This document shows positions 27,120 to 36,837 of a stretch of DNA of 64,000 nucleotides, in pieces. How positions within the stretch are numbered: position 1 is the stretch's first letter; every line of letters begins with the position of its first letter. Under the pieces are notes generated by a model, which was not told where the DNA came from, made no database searches, and saw only the letters and a program-made list of their open reading frames with translations. Source of the stretch: Thermoplasmata archaeon (GTDB lineage Archaea; Thermoplasmatota; Thermoplasmata; Thermoplasmatales; Thermoplasmataceae). Where the stretch lies: assembly GCA_021797735.1 (NCBI GenBank), contig JAJZZE010000024.1, positions 1-64,000 on the forward strand, given 5' to 3'. The position numbers and the translations under genes are program-made.

Positions 27120-27932
27120 GTGAAATTAAATAAAAATAGGATTTATAAAAATGCATGGATTATTGCTGTTTTAATCATAATATTAATTTTTATATCCCTT
27201 ACATTATATTCCGGGGTTTTCCCACCCGCTTCTGTTGTTGAATCATACAGTATGGAGCATTCAAACACATGGCAGTACGGAATGATCGATGAGGGCACAG
27301 TAGTATTTGTGAAAAAGGTAACGGCTATAAACGAAATAAAAACATATGTAACCGGTAGTGAACATAACTACACAAGTTATGGCGAATATGGAAATGTGAT
27401 ACTGTACCATGACTACGGAAATGGCAAAACTATTATTCACAGGGCAATGTTTTATCTATACTGGAATAATTCAATGCCAGAAATACTCGGATACCATAAC
27501 CAGAAAGATATTGCAGTTAATAAAAATTTCATATTAATGAAGGATGTTGGTTATGCACATAGAAATTTAATTGTAAATGTTTCTGGCCTTAAAAACGAGT
27601 CGGGATTTATAACTGCTGGTGATCATAATTTAGCATGCCTGCCTAATTATGCGCCGTATTATAATAAAACATATAATGCGTATTATGCATCTGATCAGGC
27701 TTTATTCCATATAAAACCGGTTAAATTATCCGACATAGTTGGTATAGCATATGGCTATATACCATGGTATGGACTTATAAAACTTAATATTATGAGAGTT
27801 GAGGGGAAATGGCCACTTGAATACGCAGACCATGTACCTGAATATTCCTATGCAGGCTTATTCATATCACTGGCTGCGATACTGACACTTATACTGTTTC
27901 CGTATAAAAAAATCTTTAAGAAGAATAAATAG
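27120..27932 (+). CDS. Signal peptidase I (archaeal type, S26B)
   Basis: A 270-residue protein anchored by an N-terminal helix (about 12-33) and a C-terminal helix (about 245-262). The catalytic Ser is in SYSMEHSN, the archaeal His replacing the bacterial Lys is in TIIHRAMFY, and the acidic box E motif is in TAGDHN. It removes signal peptides from exported proteins at the outer face of the membrane. The start must be the GTG at 27120, since the next Met lies inside the catalytic motif; TTTAAATAATATTTT (27091-27105) is about 25 bp upstream. The region between the catalytic Ser and His is longer than in the minimal archaeal enzymes. Confidence 0.85.
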   Translation: MKLNKNRIYKNAWIIAVLIIILIFISLTLYSGVFPPASVVESYSMEHSNTWQYGMIDEGTVVFVKKVTAINEIKTYVTGSEHNYTSYGEYGNVILYHDYGNGKTIIHRAMFYLYWNNSMPEILGYHNQKDIAVNKNFILMKDVGYAHRNLIVNVSGLKNESGFITAGDHNLACLPNYAPYYNKTYNAYYASDQALFHIKPVKLSDIVGIAYGYIPWYGLIKLNIMRVEGKWPLEYADHVPEYSYAGLFISLAAILTLILFPYKKIFKKNK

Positions 27933-27939
27933 TTAAAAT

Positions 27940-28908
27940 TTAAAAGTTTTTTGAGACCACTTCGGGTTTACCGGCAACCTTTAAGTATACGGGGTCTGAA
28001 TTGAATTTCTTTGCTTCACTGTATATTTTTTCCATATTATTTTTTTCTACAGCAACAAATACATTTGTACCCCCTGTAACTATATATGCATTCCAGAACC
28101 TTTTTTTTAATTCCTTTAATCTGGAAATGAATTTATTCATATCATCTGTTATAATATTCACATTTACATCCCTTAGCATTGAATGATATTCCTCTGTGTC
28201 CTCTTCAGCGAGTTCAAATATTCCCTTAATATTCCTGGAATTTGCAAGTTCATTTAATTTCTTTGATTTTAATTCTGAATTTTTTACCCTATCATTATAT
28301 CTACTGTGATTTATTATGTTTTCATGTATTACATCCGATGGTTTTCTTTCCTCTGAAAATTTACATCCAACTATTATATAATCCCTGAAGTTTCCGGCAT
28401 CCAGAATTTCATCTGTTAATGATTCTCTGCCATTTGCATGGTTTACAGTTAAACCACCATATAAACTTCTTCCAACACTTTCAGAGATTTTCTGTAAATC
28501 GTTTTCAAATGTAAATATATTAATATTATATTCAAAAATAGATTCTATACATTCCCCTATTGCAGCTGCACCGGCATCCGAGCTCCCGCTTATAATATTT
28601 TTATTTTCAGATATAAATGAAATTTCCCTGAATTCTGGATGCCGCATTAAAATTTGATTTCTGAATTTATCGATAACGATAAATGGTGACCTTGAGGAGT
28701 TTACATCTATTTTTTTACCGTTAATAATTCCTGACCTTGCGTCAGATAAATACAGGTCTGTTTTAACATAAATATCATCATTTAAACCTGTATATGCTAT
28801 ACCAGCAGTTGTATGCCTTGGTGTTCTATTTGTATTATTCGATACACCACCGAGTAATATTATTCCAATTGTTGGATATGCTTTTGCCTCAACGTAATAT
28901 TTTTTCAT
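27940..28908 (-). CDS. Mevalonate 3-kinase (Thermoplasma-type mevalonate pathway)
   Basis: A 322-residue GHMP-fold protein that closely follows the Thermoplasma acidophilum mevalonate 3-kinase as I remember it: AYPTIGIILLGGVSNNTNRTP, TAGIAY, the phosphate-binding loop ISGSSDAGAAAIG, KPSDVIHENII, KGIFELAEEDTEEYHSML and WNAYIVTGGTNVFVAVE. In these archaea mevalonate is phosphorylated at the 3-OH, then at the 5-OH, and decarboxylated to isopentenyl phosphate, unlike the classical pathway; the product feeds archaeal lipid synthesis. It is related to diphosphomevalonate decarboxylase but acts as a kinase. Convergent with signal peptidase (7 bases apart). Its presence supports a Thermoplasmatales origin. 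Confidence 0.88.
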   Translation of the reverse strand: MKKYYVEAKAYPTIGIILLGGVSNNTNRTPRHTTAGIAYTGLNDDIYVKTDLYLSDARSGIINGKKIDVNSSRSPFIVIDKFRNQILMRHPEFREISFISENKNIISGSSDAGAAAIGECIESIFEYNINIFTFENDLQKISESVGRSLYGGLTVNHANGRESLTDEILDAGNFRDYIIVGCKFSEERKPSDVIHENIINHSRYNDRVKNSELKSKKLNELANSRNIKGIFELAEEDTEEYHSMLRDVNVNIITDDMNKFISRLKELKKRFWNAYIVTGGTNVFVAVEKNNMEKIYSEAKKFNSDPVYLKVAGKPEVVSKNF

Positions 28909-29090
28909 GTAACCATATCAATAATATATTAAAATTGTTTTTGTTATAAATTTGTTGATATTTTTGATTTAATCATTTATCACATTATCATAAAAAGAAT
29001 TAAATAGACGTTTATTATAACATATTATACTGTAGTAAATTTTGTGTATTGTGAACCCTTGTATGGATTCTTAAATATAAAGGTGTTTAT

Positions 29091-30338
29091 ATGAATGGTT
29101 TTAATCAATTAGATAACGGGAAAATAGGGTTTCAGCAGAAAAAGTTGTTTACATTATCTTCGATGGGGTTATTCCTTGATGGATATGATTTATCTATAAT
29201 AACAATGGCTATACTTGTTATACCTACACAGCTGGGTTTTACAAAGCCTGAATATATCCTTGTTGATATTTCATCTTTCGTGGGGATGCTAATTGGAGCC
29301 CCGATACTGGGGATATTATCTGACAGAATAGGAAGGAAAAAGATCTTTGGGCTGGATCTAATATTCTTTGTTGTGTTTGCCATAACTTCTGGGTTATCCG
29401 GGAATTTTATTGAATTGTTTTTATCCAGGTTACTGATGGGCATAGGCATAGGCGGAGATTACCCCATAAGCTCAACAATGATGTCCGAATTCTCACCAAG
29501 GAAATCCAGAGGAAAACTATTAATTTCAATGGTAGGAATGTACTGGCTTGGTGCCTTTGCTTCTTCCGTTGTAAATTATGTCTTTGTTATTTATCCATAC
29601 TTCTGGAGATATACATTTATCGTGGGTGGATTAATAGCAATACCTGTAATATTATTAAGGTTCGAGGTACCAGAATCGCCAAGGTGGATCACATCAAAAG
29701 AAAAGGAGGAAAACGGTTATGACAGATACAATAAAAAATCACCAAAATTCTATGTAATGTTAATATTTGTTTTGCTTGCATGGTTTATATTTGATATTGC
29801 TGCCTACGGCATTGGCTTTTATTATCCGGTAATTTTCAGTACTCTGGGCTTTAAGTATCAGTTCAGGTCAATAGCAGAGATAAGCATGTTAATATCAATA
29901 GGTGGAATTTCAGGCTATTTAATAGCTTTGCCACTGGCTGATAGACTTGGTAGAAGGTTCTTAATAATAGCGGGGTTCTTTATAATGTCGGTACTTTTAA
30001 TTATCGGTTCTGTAATAAAAATAACTGGATTATATACAGTTCCATTTTTCTTTTTATTCGTTTTGTTCGAACAGTGGGTTGGAGCTGTAACATTATTCTA
30101 TCCAACTGAAATCTTTGATACGGGTATAAGATCAAGCGTACAGGGACTGGCAACATCGGTTTCAAGAGTGGGAGCAATCATAGGCATTATTTTATTCCCA
30201 TTATTTCCAATATTTAGCTCACTGTCCATATTTGCGGCCTTTTCTATAATTGGGTTATTTTTAGTTATTTTTCTGGCACCGGAAACAAAAAACACATCCC
30301 TTGAAAAAAATGTGGAGAATTATACCCTATCCAAATAA
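29091..30338 (+). CDS. MFS transporter, sugar/organic-acid porter type
   Basis: A 415-residue protein with twelve predicted helices in two six-helix halves. The loop between helices 2 and 3 carries GILSDRIGRKKIFG, and the equivalent loop in the second half carries ADRLGRR, both major facilitator signatures. SRLLMGIGIGGDYPIS (helix 4-5) and RFEVPESPRWI at the central loop are typical of the sugar/aromatic-acid porter branch; the FLDGYDLSIIT helix 1 motif is common in aromatic-acid/H+ symporters. Probably proton-coupled import of an organic substrate in an acidophile; substrate unknown. A complete MITE lies 34 bases downstream of its stop. Confidence 0.88.
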   Translation: MNGFNQLDNGKIGFQQKKLFTLSSMGLFLDGYDLSIITMAILVIPTQLGFTKPEYILVDISSFVGMLIGAPILGILSDRIGRKKIFGLDLIFFVVFAITSGLSGNFIELFLSRLLMGIGIGGDYPISSTMMSEFSPRKSRGKLLISMVGMYWLGAFASSVVNYVFVIYPYFWRYTFIVGGLIAIPVILLRFEVPESPRWITSKEKEENGYDRYNKKSPKFYVMLIFVLLAWFIFDIAAYGIGFYYPVIFSTLGFKYQFRSIAEISMLISIGGISGYLIALPLADRLGRRFLIIAGFFIMSVLLIIGSVIKITGLYTVPFFFLFVLFEQWVGAVTLFYPTEIFDTGIRSSVQGLATSVSRVGAIIGIILFPLFPIFSSLSIFAAFSIIGLFLVIFLAPETKNTSLEKNVENYTLSK

Positions 30339-30372
30339 TTTTTAATTTACCCTTAAAATTTGTAATAAAACT

Positions 30373-30660
30373 ACTATGGCGGAAATAAGCCGCCAGGAAT
30401 TTCGTATAATTTTTCTTTCTGACTCTGTGATCTACTACCTGAGAGTGGGATTTATGTGTATCCCATACATATAGGATACGTGACATTGGTTGTAAAAAAG
30501 GTAAATACGCGGGGCAAAAACAGCTATTATAAGCCTGTTGACAGGAGGATAGTATAATACTTGCCGATAACATAAAAAATACACTATATCCGGATGAAAG
30601 CATAAAAAATATAATGAACTATATAAAAGTAAATGAATAATCACTTATCTCCGCCATAGT
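30373..30660 (+). mobile_element. Complete miniature inverted-repeat element (288 bp)
   Basis: The ends are 17-bp terminal inverted repeats: ACTATGGCGGAAATAAG at 30373-30389 and its complement CTTATCTCCGCCATAGT at 30644-30660, one mismatch. The element is flanked by a direct repeat AAAACT (30367-30372 and 30661-30666), a probable target-site duplication. No open frame of useful length is inside, so it must depend on a transposase elsewhere. A decayed copy is at 20987-21120. Its right end stands about 10 bp upstream of the TATA box of the next gene. Confidence 0.85.
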
Positions 30661-30699
30661 AAAACTAAAAAATTATTTATAAGGAAAACATACACTGAC

Positions 30700-31557
30700 A
30701 TGAAATATAAAGTCTCAGATATAATGACAAAGAATCCTGTGAAATATACTGTTCCCAGTTCTATTGCAGAGGTTATAAAAGTTCTAATAAAAAATAATGT
30801 AACCGGTATACCTATAGTAGATAACCAGAATAAATATCAGGGTGTAATAACAAGAAGGGATATATTTTATAATCCAGATGAGACACAGACAGCTTTAGTA
30901 ATGAGAAAGGCAAAACCAATAAATGAGGGTGATAGTGTAGAAACTGCGGCGAATGAACTGGTAAAACAGGGTAAAAGACATTTAATAGTAACTAATGACA
31001 GTAATGAGGTTACGGGCATATTAACCCCTCAAAACTTTCTTAATATAATCAGTGAAGAATATAGAAGTTTAAAGGTAAAGGATATAATTGAGTATAATTC
31101 CGTATGCGTATGGAAAGATACACCGTTATCTGTAGCACTGGTAATGATGAAATTATCACAGGTTTTCTCATTTCCAGTTCTTGATGATGACGGTAAATTT
31201 ACAGGACTGATAACAGATAGAGATATATTCAATAAGGTAAAGATGTCACATACATCGGTTTTATCAGAAGCTGGTATTGCGGATGATGAGGATCCATGGT
31301 CCTGGGAGGGCATAAGAAATGTTTTTACATACATAATAGAGAAGTCAAACATAAAAGTTCCAGATATAAGGGTAAAAGAACTGATGGTGCCAGACCCGAA
31401 GGTTATATACCTTGAATCAACAATAGAAGATGCAGTAAAATTAATGTCCCAGAAAAATTATAATCAGCTACCCATTCTATCAGGCCATGGGGAAATTTAT
31501 GGTATGATCTATGATATAGAAATATTAAAAGTATTTAATGATAAACATGTACAGTGA
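30700..31557 (+). CDS. Four-CBS-domain protein
   Basis: A 285-residue soluble protein made of four CBS repeats in two Bateman modules: KVSDIMTKNPVKYTV ... GVITRRDIF (1-55), a second repeat ending GILTPQNFL (~65-110), a third starting KDIIEYNSVCVW and ending GLITDRDIF (~125-175), and a fourth starting KELMVPDPKVIY and ending IYDIEIL (~225-283). Such proteins sense adenine nucleotides or SAM and regulate partners; the partner is unknown. Its last 20 bases overlap the glycyl-tRNA synthetase gene. The TATA box (TTATTTATAA, about 30672-30681) is right next to the MITE's right end. Confidence 0.88.
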   Translation: MKYKVSDIMTKNPVKYTVPSSIAEVIKVLIKNNVTGIPIVDNQNKYQGVITRRDIFYNPDETQTALVMRKAKPINEGDSVETAANELVKQGKRHLIVTNDSNEVTGILTPQNFLNIISEEYRSLKVKDIIEYNSVCVWKDTPLSVALVMMKLSQVFSFPVLDDDGKFTGLITDRDIFNKVKMSHTSVLSEAGIADDEDPWSWEGIRNVFTYIIEKSNIKVPDIRVKELMVPDPKVIYLESTIEDAVKLMSQKNYNQLPILSGHGEIYGMIYDIEILKVFNDKHVQ

Positions 31558-32965
31558 CATAATAGAAATTGCAAAAAGGAGGGGTATTTTCTGGCCCTCA
31601 TTTTCCATATATGGTGGTTTTTCTGGCTTTTATGATTACGGTCCACTGGGTACACTATTAAAAGATAATATAATAAAAATATGGAAGGAATCGTATTTAA
31701 ATGATGATGCAGTATTTGTTGACACGCCTAATCTAACGCCCGAACCCGTATTTAAAGCTTCGGGCCATATAGCAAGATTCTCTGATATGGCTGCAGAATG
31801 TAAAAACTGTAAGAGTAAATTTAAATTTGAAACCATTTTAGTATATAATAATGTAAATAAAATGCCTAAAAATATTGACGAGGCGGTTGAACTGGCTAAA
31901 GAATTTAAACTGAAATGCCCTGTATGCGATTCACTGATTGATAATGTATATAACTTTAATCTGATGTTCAAAACTGAGAATAATGATTTATATTTAAGGC
32001 CTGAAACGGCACAGGGAATATTTGTGAATTTTAAATTACTGTATAACTATAATAGAAATAAATTGCCTTTAATAGGGGGGCAGATAGGTAAGGGTTTCAG
32101 AAATGAAATAGCACCCCGGCAGAGCCTGATAAGGTTGAAGGAGTTCAATCAGTGTGAAATTGAGGCTTTTTTTGATCCGGATAATCTATATTTTAAGGAT
32201 CTGTATGAATATAAAAAAATAAATCTTAAGCCAAATGACGGTAATGAGTATTATATAACTGTAAAAGAGGCCGCAGAAAGAGATATAATAAGCAATAAAG
32301 CTTTTGCATATTTTGTACTGAAAACACAGTATATCCTTGAAAATATTGGTATGAATAATGAGAGATTAAGATTCAGGCAACATAGCCCGGATGAAAGGGC
32401 ACATTACGCAGCCGATTCGTGGGATGCCGAGGCTTTAATCGACAATGATTGGTTTGAAATAGTTGGAATAGCAAATAGAACAGATTTTGATTTAAAAACC
32501 CACGATGAAAATTCAAATGAATCCATGAAAATAAAAATAGATAACAGGGAAATAATACCATATGTTATAGAGCCATCATACGGTATAGACAGAATAATTT
32601 TAGCATTATTATCCCAATCATATTACGAGAGGAATAATAAATTCAAAGTTTTAAAATTAAATTATAATATTGCACCCTATCATATTGCCGTATTTCCATT
32701 AATGAGAAAGGATGAATTAAAAGCCCAGGCATTAAAACTTTATAATGCAATGAAAAAGGTAGATAAATATATTTATTACGACGAAACCGGATCAATAGGG
32801 AAAAGATATGCCAGGCAGGACGAAATAGGTACACCGTATTGCATTACAGTAGATTATCGGACCATGGAAGATAATACTGTAACGGTAAGGTACAGAGATA
32901 CAATGGAACAGAGAAGAATGGAAATAGATGAAATATTGTCAGAAAACGGCTTTAAAAATCTATAA
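31547..32965 (+). CDS. glyS: Glycyl-tRNA synthetase (class II, homodimeric type)
   Basis: About 472 residues with the class II core: motif 1 region (SGFYDYGPLGTLLKDNI), motif 2 (KGFRNEIAPRQSLIRLKEFNQCEIEAFF) and motif 3 (PSYGIDRIILALL), plus the RPETAQGIF and an internal zinc-knuckle pair (CKNCKSKF ... CPVCDSLI, about 85-125). A C-terminal anticodon-binding domain starts around residue 365 (APYHIAVFPLM). It charges tRNA-Gly. The start overlaps the CBS gene; an in-frame ATG three codons upstream (31538) is equally possible. Co-transcription with the CBS gene is likely. Confidence 0.94.
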   Translation: MYSDIIEIAKRRGIFWPSFSIYGGFSGFYDYGPLGTLLKDNIIKIWKESYLNDDAVFVDTPNLTPEPVFKASGHIARFSDMAAECKNCKSKFKFETILVYNNVNKMPKNIDEAVELAKEFKLKCPVCDSLIDNVYNFNLMFKTENNDLYLRPETAQGIFVNFKLLYNYNRNKLPLIGGQIGKGFRNEIAPRQSLIRLKEFNQCEIEAFFDPDNLYFKDLYEYKKINLKPNDGNEYYITVKEAAERDIISNKAFAYFVLKTQYILENIGMNNERLRFRQHSPDERAHYAADSWDAEALIDNDWFEIVGIANRTDFDLKTHDENSNESMKIKIDNREIIPYVIEPSYGIDRIILALLSQSYYERNNKFKVLKLNYNIAPYHIAVFPLMRKDELKAQALKLYNAMKKVDKYIYYDETGSIGKRYARQDEIGTPYCITVDYRTMEDNTVTVRYRDTMEQRRMEIDEILSENGFKNL

Positions 32966-33179
32966 TTATATTTTTTATATAAAATTAATAATAACAAAAA
33001 ATTTACAGAAGGTTCCAGATTTTATAACTATGGATAATTTACAGGGAAAAATAATCTCCACAGCATCTGGAATTATATCTGCAGAAAAATTTTCAAAGGG
33101 AGAAGATAGTGGGCACAGTTGCCGGGATTATAACTGCAAAACGGTTGATACAGTATTAAAGAAATTTATAATTAAAATA

Positions 33180-35036
33180 CTAATCCGCCGGCGTTTCATC
33201 CCCAGAATCATCGAATGAGCCGGGTTTTTCAACGGTGCCGAGTTTTAGCAGTATTTCTCTTTCGGTTATAGTGCCTATAGCCTTACCAGTTCCATCAACT
33301 ATTGCCAGTATATTGACATTATTTTCCTTTAAAACACGTACCGCATCTGTTACATCAGTATCCTTGTTTACACTTACGGCCTTTTCAATATGCATCTGGT
33401 TAATTTTACCGTTATCTATTGCCTCCCTTGGCAATAATAATATATCTATTATATATAATGTACCTATAGGCTTTAAATTGCTGTCAACAACAACAGCGTA
33501 TGGCAGATTTTTTGATAATAGTTTTTCCATAACGGATTTTAACGTATCATTTATGTTTACAATTATATCCGATCCGGGAATTCTTGCATCCATAACCGTA
33601 GCATTTAAAAGATTCTCAGCAACTATTTTCCCCTCCTTGCTTATATCAAGTTCTTCAGGTGCTTTTGTTGTAATTCCTTTAACCTCAGATAAAATAAAAC
33701 CTATAACTATCCACGTTAAAAATATTGTTGTATAATAAGGAACTGTTGAATATGCAGAATATATTAGAACTATTGTACTTATAATAGCACCCGTTACAGC
33801 CAGTATGAATTCCCTGTAATCGAATAAATAACCCCATAACGTTTTATTTGCCCTTGATACAAGGCGCTTTCCCCTTCTTATGCCAATTCTTAACAGTGAG
33901 AAATTTGCACTTACGTGTATAAATAAACCACCCAGAGCTGCTATTGTACCCAGAAATATGAAGGCTATTTCGAGTGATATGTAATGCAGGACCAGTAGTG
34001 GCAGTAATACTATTATTAAACTTACAACCAATGTTGCTATTATAGGATTATCACCAATTTTTTTTGCAAAGAAGGATGGAAATGTCCTGTCATAACCCAT
34101 TCTGAAAAACGTTCTTGATGCCGCAGAACCAAATGATAAAACTGCAAGTATGCCATCATTTATTGTTGCTATGGCAGCAGCATAATAGAAATATATACTG
34201 AAACGGCCAAAATCAGTTTTTATTATCCCTATTACAGGTAGTTTATCTGCTACAGGCAGTATCAAATTATTCTGCAGTAAAATATTTGATATTGCATATA
34301 TCATCATTGTTGCAAGTGCACCACCAACAATTATTACAGTTATTACACTTTTCCCAACAACCTTCTTTGGATTTGTAATTTCTCCGGAAACAGGGGCTAT
34401 TGAACCATAACCTGTGGGTATGCCCATTGCAAATAATATTCCGAGGAACAGGGCACCTGTTGATATTGGATATACTGCTGGGTCAGGTATATAGGCAGCA
34501 CCCTTTGTCATCATAAATGATGTTACAATTATGGCAACCATAAAAACTATTTCAATTGCCACAGCGTATAAAGCGTATTTTGATGATAATCTTATTCCTA
34601 TCAATAAAAAAGAAATAGAGGGAACAATAATAATCAAAAATGCATAGTATGTTGTTATGCCAAATGGGGCGAGGATAGTTGTAATTACAAACATTGCCCC
34701 TACCAGATAGGCTAAACCGAACAGTATTGAATAAAAAATGTACATCCAGCCTGTATCAAAACCTATTCTTGCTGATAGGGCCTGGAAAGCATATGTATAA
34801 TATCCACCCGAAGATGAAAATCTTTTTGATAGTTGCGTTACGGATAACCCATTAATTAAAACCAGCAATGTTCCTATAATCATTACAATAGGTGCATCAT
34901 ATCCTGCCAGTGTTATAGCGAAGGCACCGTATGTAAATATACTGAGCAATGGTGACATGCCACCAAATGAGAGAAAAAAAACGTCTTTGAATGTCAAATG
35001 TCTTGCCAGTTCACCGTGATTATTTGATTCTGCCAT
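33180..35036 (-). CDS. APC-superfamily amino-acid permease fused to a C-terminal CBS pair
   Basis: A 618-residue protein. Residues ~18-455 hold about twelve transmembrane helices of the amino acid-polyamine-organocation type (SFGGMSPLLSIFTYG in helix 1, SSGGYYTYAFQALS at helix 2-3, GYGSIAPVSGEITNPKKVVGK). From ~480 on, two CBS repeats follow (ATVMDARIPGSDIIV ... PIGTLYIIDILLL and KAVSVNKDTDVTDAV ... AIGTITEREILLKLG). The CBS module probably gates transport in response to a nucleotide. Substrate unknown. An IS200/IS605-type hairpin lies ~50 bp upstream of its start and a second APC gene is divergent to it. Confidence 0.87.
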   Translation of the reverse strand: MAESNNHGELARHLTFKDVFFLSFGGMSPLLSIFTYGAFAITLAGYDAPIVMIIGTLLVLINGLSVTQLSKRFSSSGGYYTYAFQALSARIGFDTGWMYIFYSILFGLAYLVGAMFVITTILAPFGITTYYAFLIIIVPSISFLLIGIRLSSKYALYAVAIEIVFMVAIIVTSFMMTKGAAYIPDPAVYPISTGALFLGILFAMGIPTGYGSIAPVSGEITNPKKVVGKSVITVIIVGGALATMMIYAISNILLQNNLILPVADKLPVIGIIKTDFGRFSIYFYYAAAIATINDGILAVLSFGSAASRTFFRMGYDRTFPSFFAKKIGDNPIIATLVVSLIIVLLPLLVLHYISLEIAFIFLGTIAALGGLFIHVSANFSLLRIGIRRGKRLVSRANKTLWGYLFDYREFILAVTGAIISTIVLIYSAYSTVPYYTTIFLTWIVIGFILSEVKGITTKAPEELDISKEGKIVAENLLNATVMDARIPGSDIIVNINDTLKSVMEKLLSKNLPYAVVVDSNLKPIGTLYIIDILLLPREAIDNGKINQMHIEKAVSVNKDTDVTDAVRVLKENNVNILAIVDGTGKAIGTITEREILLKLGTVEKPGSFDDSGDETPAD

Positions 35037-35077
35037 CTACTCAATAATATTTAATTGGTATAAATATTTACTGTGAC

Positions 35078-35215
35078 ATCCTCTCACGACTTTAGTCGTG
35101 GATTTCATGTTTCAGCGGCTGGAGTTGCCATTGCTGACAGATCTACAATCTTCACAGGCATAACTTTGGAAGTATCCTATCCACTTTCTTAAAGAGGTTA
35201 TCATTCACTGCGTTA
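35078..35215 (-). mobile_element. End fragment of an IS200/IS605-type element with hairpin
   Basis: A perfect 7-bp palindrome CACGACT-TT-AGTCGTG (35085-35100), preceded on the plus strand by CATCCTCT, is typical of the ends of IS200/IS605 (TnpB-carrying) elements, where such hairpins are recognised in single-stranded transposition. The following ~110 bases are GC-richer than the surrounding promoter DNA and have no intact frame. No TnpA or TnpB coding sequence remains. It sits between two divergent permease genes. Confidence 0.55.
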
Positions 35216-35386
35216 AATTTTTACTATTATATCATGCTATATTGGGGTTATTTTTATATTAAAAATATAGTAGTATAGGTGATTTTATTATAAATTTATA
35301 TGTAATATAGTATTTATAAGAGTATTATTGAAAGGATTTTTAAATAGTATAAAAATATTTATATATATTAAACATATGTATACATT

Positions 35387-36835
35387 ATGATTAGAAAGGT
35401 AAATAAAATTGGATTAATGAAAGGGTCTGTGGGGTTTTGGCCACTAGTGGGCCAGACTGTTGCATTTACCGCTCCACTTGCCTCAGTGGTTACATCACTT
35501 ACTGGAGCTGCATTTTATGCTAAAGGTGCCTTGCCACTTGCAATACTTATAGCCGTTATTAGCGGGCTTATATGGGTTAATACACCATATCAATATTCCA
35601 GTAAAATTGCAAGTGCAGGGGGTTTTTATACATTTACCAGAAAAGCTATTGGGCCAAAATATGGACTTTTTGATGGGCTTATATATTTAATGTTCGAATA
35701 TGCAATACTGGCTAATACAACGCTTTTCTTTTCGGGTGTTTTAATACCTGCTATTTTTTCAGATTTCTTCGGGATAACAGTATCTAAATATCTCTGGATA
35801 CCAATTTTAATAATATTTGTGCTAATTTTTACTATTTTGCCATATATTGGAATAAAACCATCAGTAAAATATGCCCTGGTTGGTGCATTGCTTGAAATAG
35901 CTATACTTAGTATTTTAAGTGTGGCTATAATAGTTATTTCCGGTCCAAAAAATACCGGTGCAGTTTTCCTACCTGCACTGTCTGGTGGTATTACTCCCCT
36001 TTTTGAGGGGGTAGTGCTTGGGACATTTCTTATGACCGGTGCCTCGGGAGCAGTATATATAGGTGAGGAGGCTAAAGTCCCGAGAAAAAATATTAAAAAG
36101 GCAATGGCTGTCAGTTTTGTTATTACAGGGGGGATATTTTTACTTACTGCATATGCGTTAACAATTGGCTGGGGCCCAACCAAAATGGGGAGCTTTGCCT
36201 CAAACCTTGTGCCGGGATTGATATTATCAAATAAATTCCTTGGATTGCCATTTCTTATAACGGTTATAGTTTTACTTTTCAATAGTGTCTTTGTATCTAT
36301 GGTATCTCCACTTAACGTTCTTGGAAGAATGTCCTATTCATTTTCAAGGGATGGCGTAATGCCACCGTGGTTTGTAAAAATACATCCAAAATACAGAACT
36401 CCGTCAAATGCAATAGCGTTTATGGGCATTACAAGTATAATAGCCAGTGTAGCAGCGGGCCTCATACTGGGACCATATTATGGTTTCCTGTTTCTTATAA
36501 CAATAGCCAGTATAGCCCTGTTTGCCGGTCATATCATGAGCGACTTTGCATTACCGTTCCTGTTCAAGAAGTTAGGTGAATTAAAGATGAGTTTTCATCT
36601 GGTTCTGCCAATAATTTCACTTGTTGTACTGGCATTTGGTGTTTACTATAGTGTTTATCCACCGAGTTTTCCATATTTCCAGGCTTCCATAACTACGTTA
36701 GTTCTTCTTGTGCTGATAGGTTTGTTTGTTACCTATTTTTCGATAAAAAATAGTACAAAAATCGATGATATAGGACTTATAGAGGCCCCACTACCAAAGG
36801 AAAGCACAAAAAAACCAGAGAATGAAAATATGTGA
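35387..36835 (+). CDS. APC-superfamily amino-acid permease
   Basis: A 482-residue protein with twelve predicted helices. The helix 1 motif (GSVGFWPLVGQTVAFTAP), the SAGGFYTFTRKAIGP stretch and TGASGAVYIGEEAKVPRKNI after helix 6 are typical of the amino-acid permease family. Unlike the divergent neighbour it has no CBS tail, only a short polar C-terminus. The ATG at 35387 has TATTTATATATATT about 24 bp upstream, suggesting leaderless transcription. It is downstream of a mobile-element fragment. Substrate unknown, probably an amino acid or other amine. Confidence 0.87.
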   Translation: MIRKVNKIGLMKGSVGFWPLVGQTVAFTAPLASVVTSLTGAAFYAKGALPLAILIAVISGLIWVNTPYQYSSKIASAGGFYTFTRKAIGPKYGLFDGLIYLMFEYAILANTTLFFSGVLIPAIFSDFFGITVSKYLWIPILIIFVLIFTILPYIGIKPSVKYALVGALLEIAILSILSVAIIVISGPKNTGAVFLPALSGGITPLFEGVVLGTFLMTGASGAVYIGEEAKVPRKNIKKAMAVSFVITGGIFLLTAYALTIGWGPTKMGSFASNLVPGLILSNKFLGLPFLITVIVLLFNSVFVSMVSPLNVLGRMSYSFSRDGVMPPWFVKIHPKYRTPSNAIAFMGITSIIASVAAGLILGPYYGFLFLITIASIALFAGHIMSDFALPFLFKKLGELKMSFHLVLPIISLVVLAFGVYYSVYPPSFPYFQASITTLVLLVLIGLFVTYFSIKNSTKIDDIGLIEAPLPKESTKKPENENM

Positions 36836-36837
36836 AA

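Noticed and set aside
33030-33218. A 62-codon plus-strand frame (MDNLQGKIISTASG...) between glyS and the APC-CBS permease
   Set aside because: It overlaps the 3' end of the permease by 39 bases, has a weak promoter and no recognised pattern; too little to call a gene.
35626-36282. Antisense frame of 218 codons opposite the APC permease
   Set aside because: Mirror of transmembrane codons; no independent evidence.
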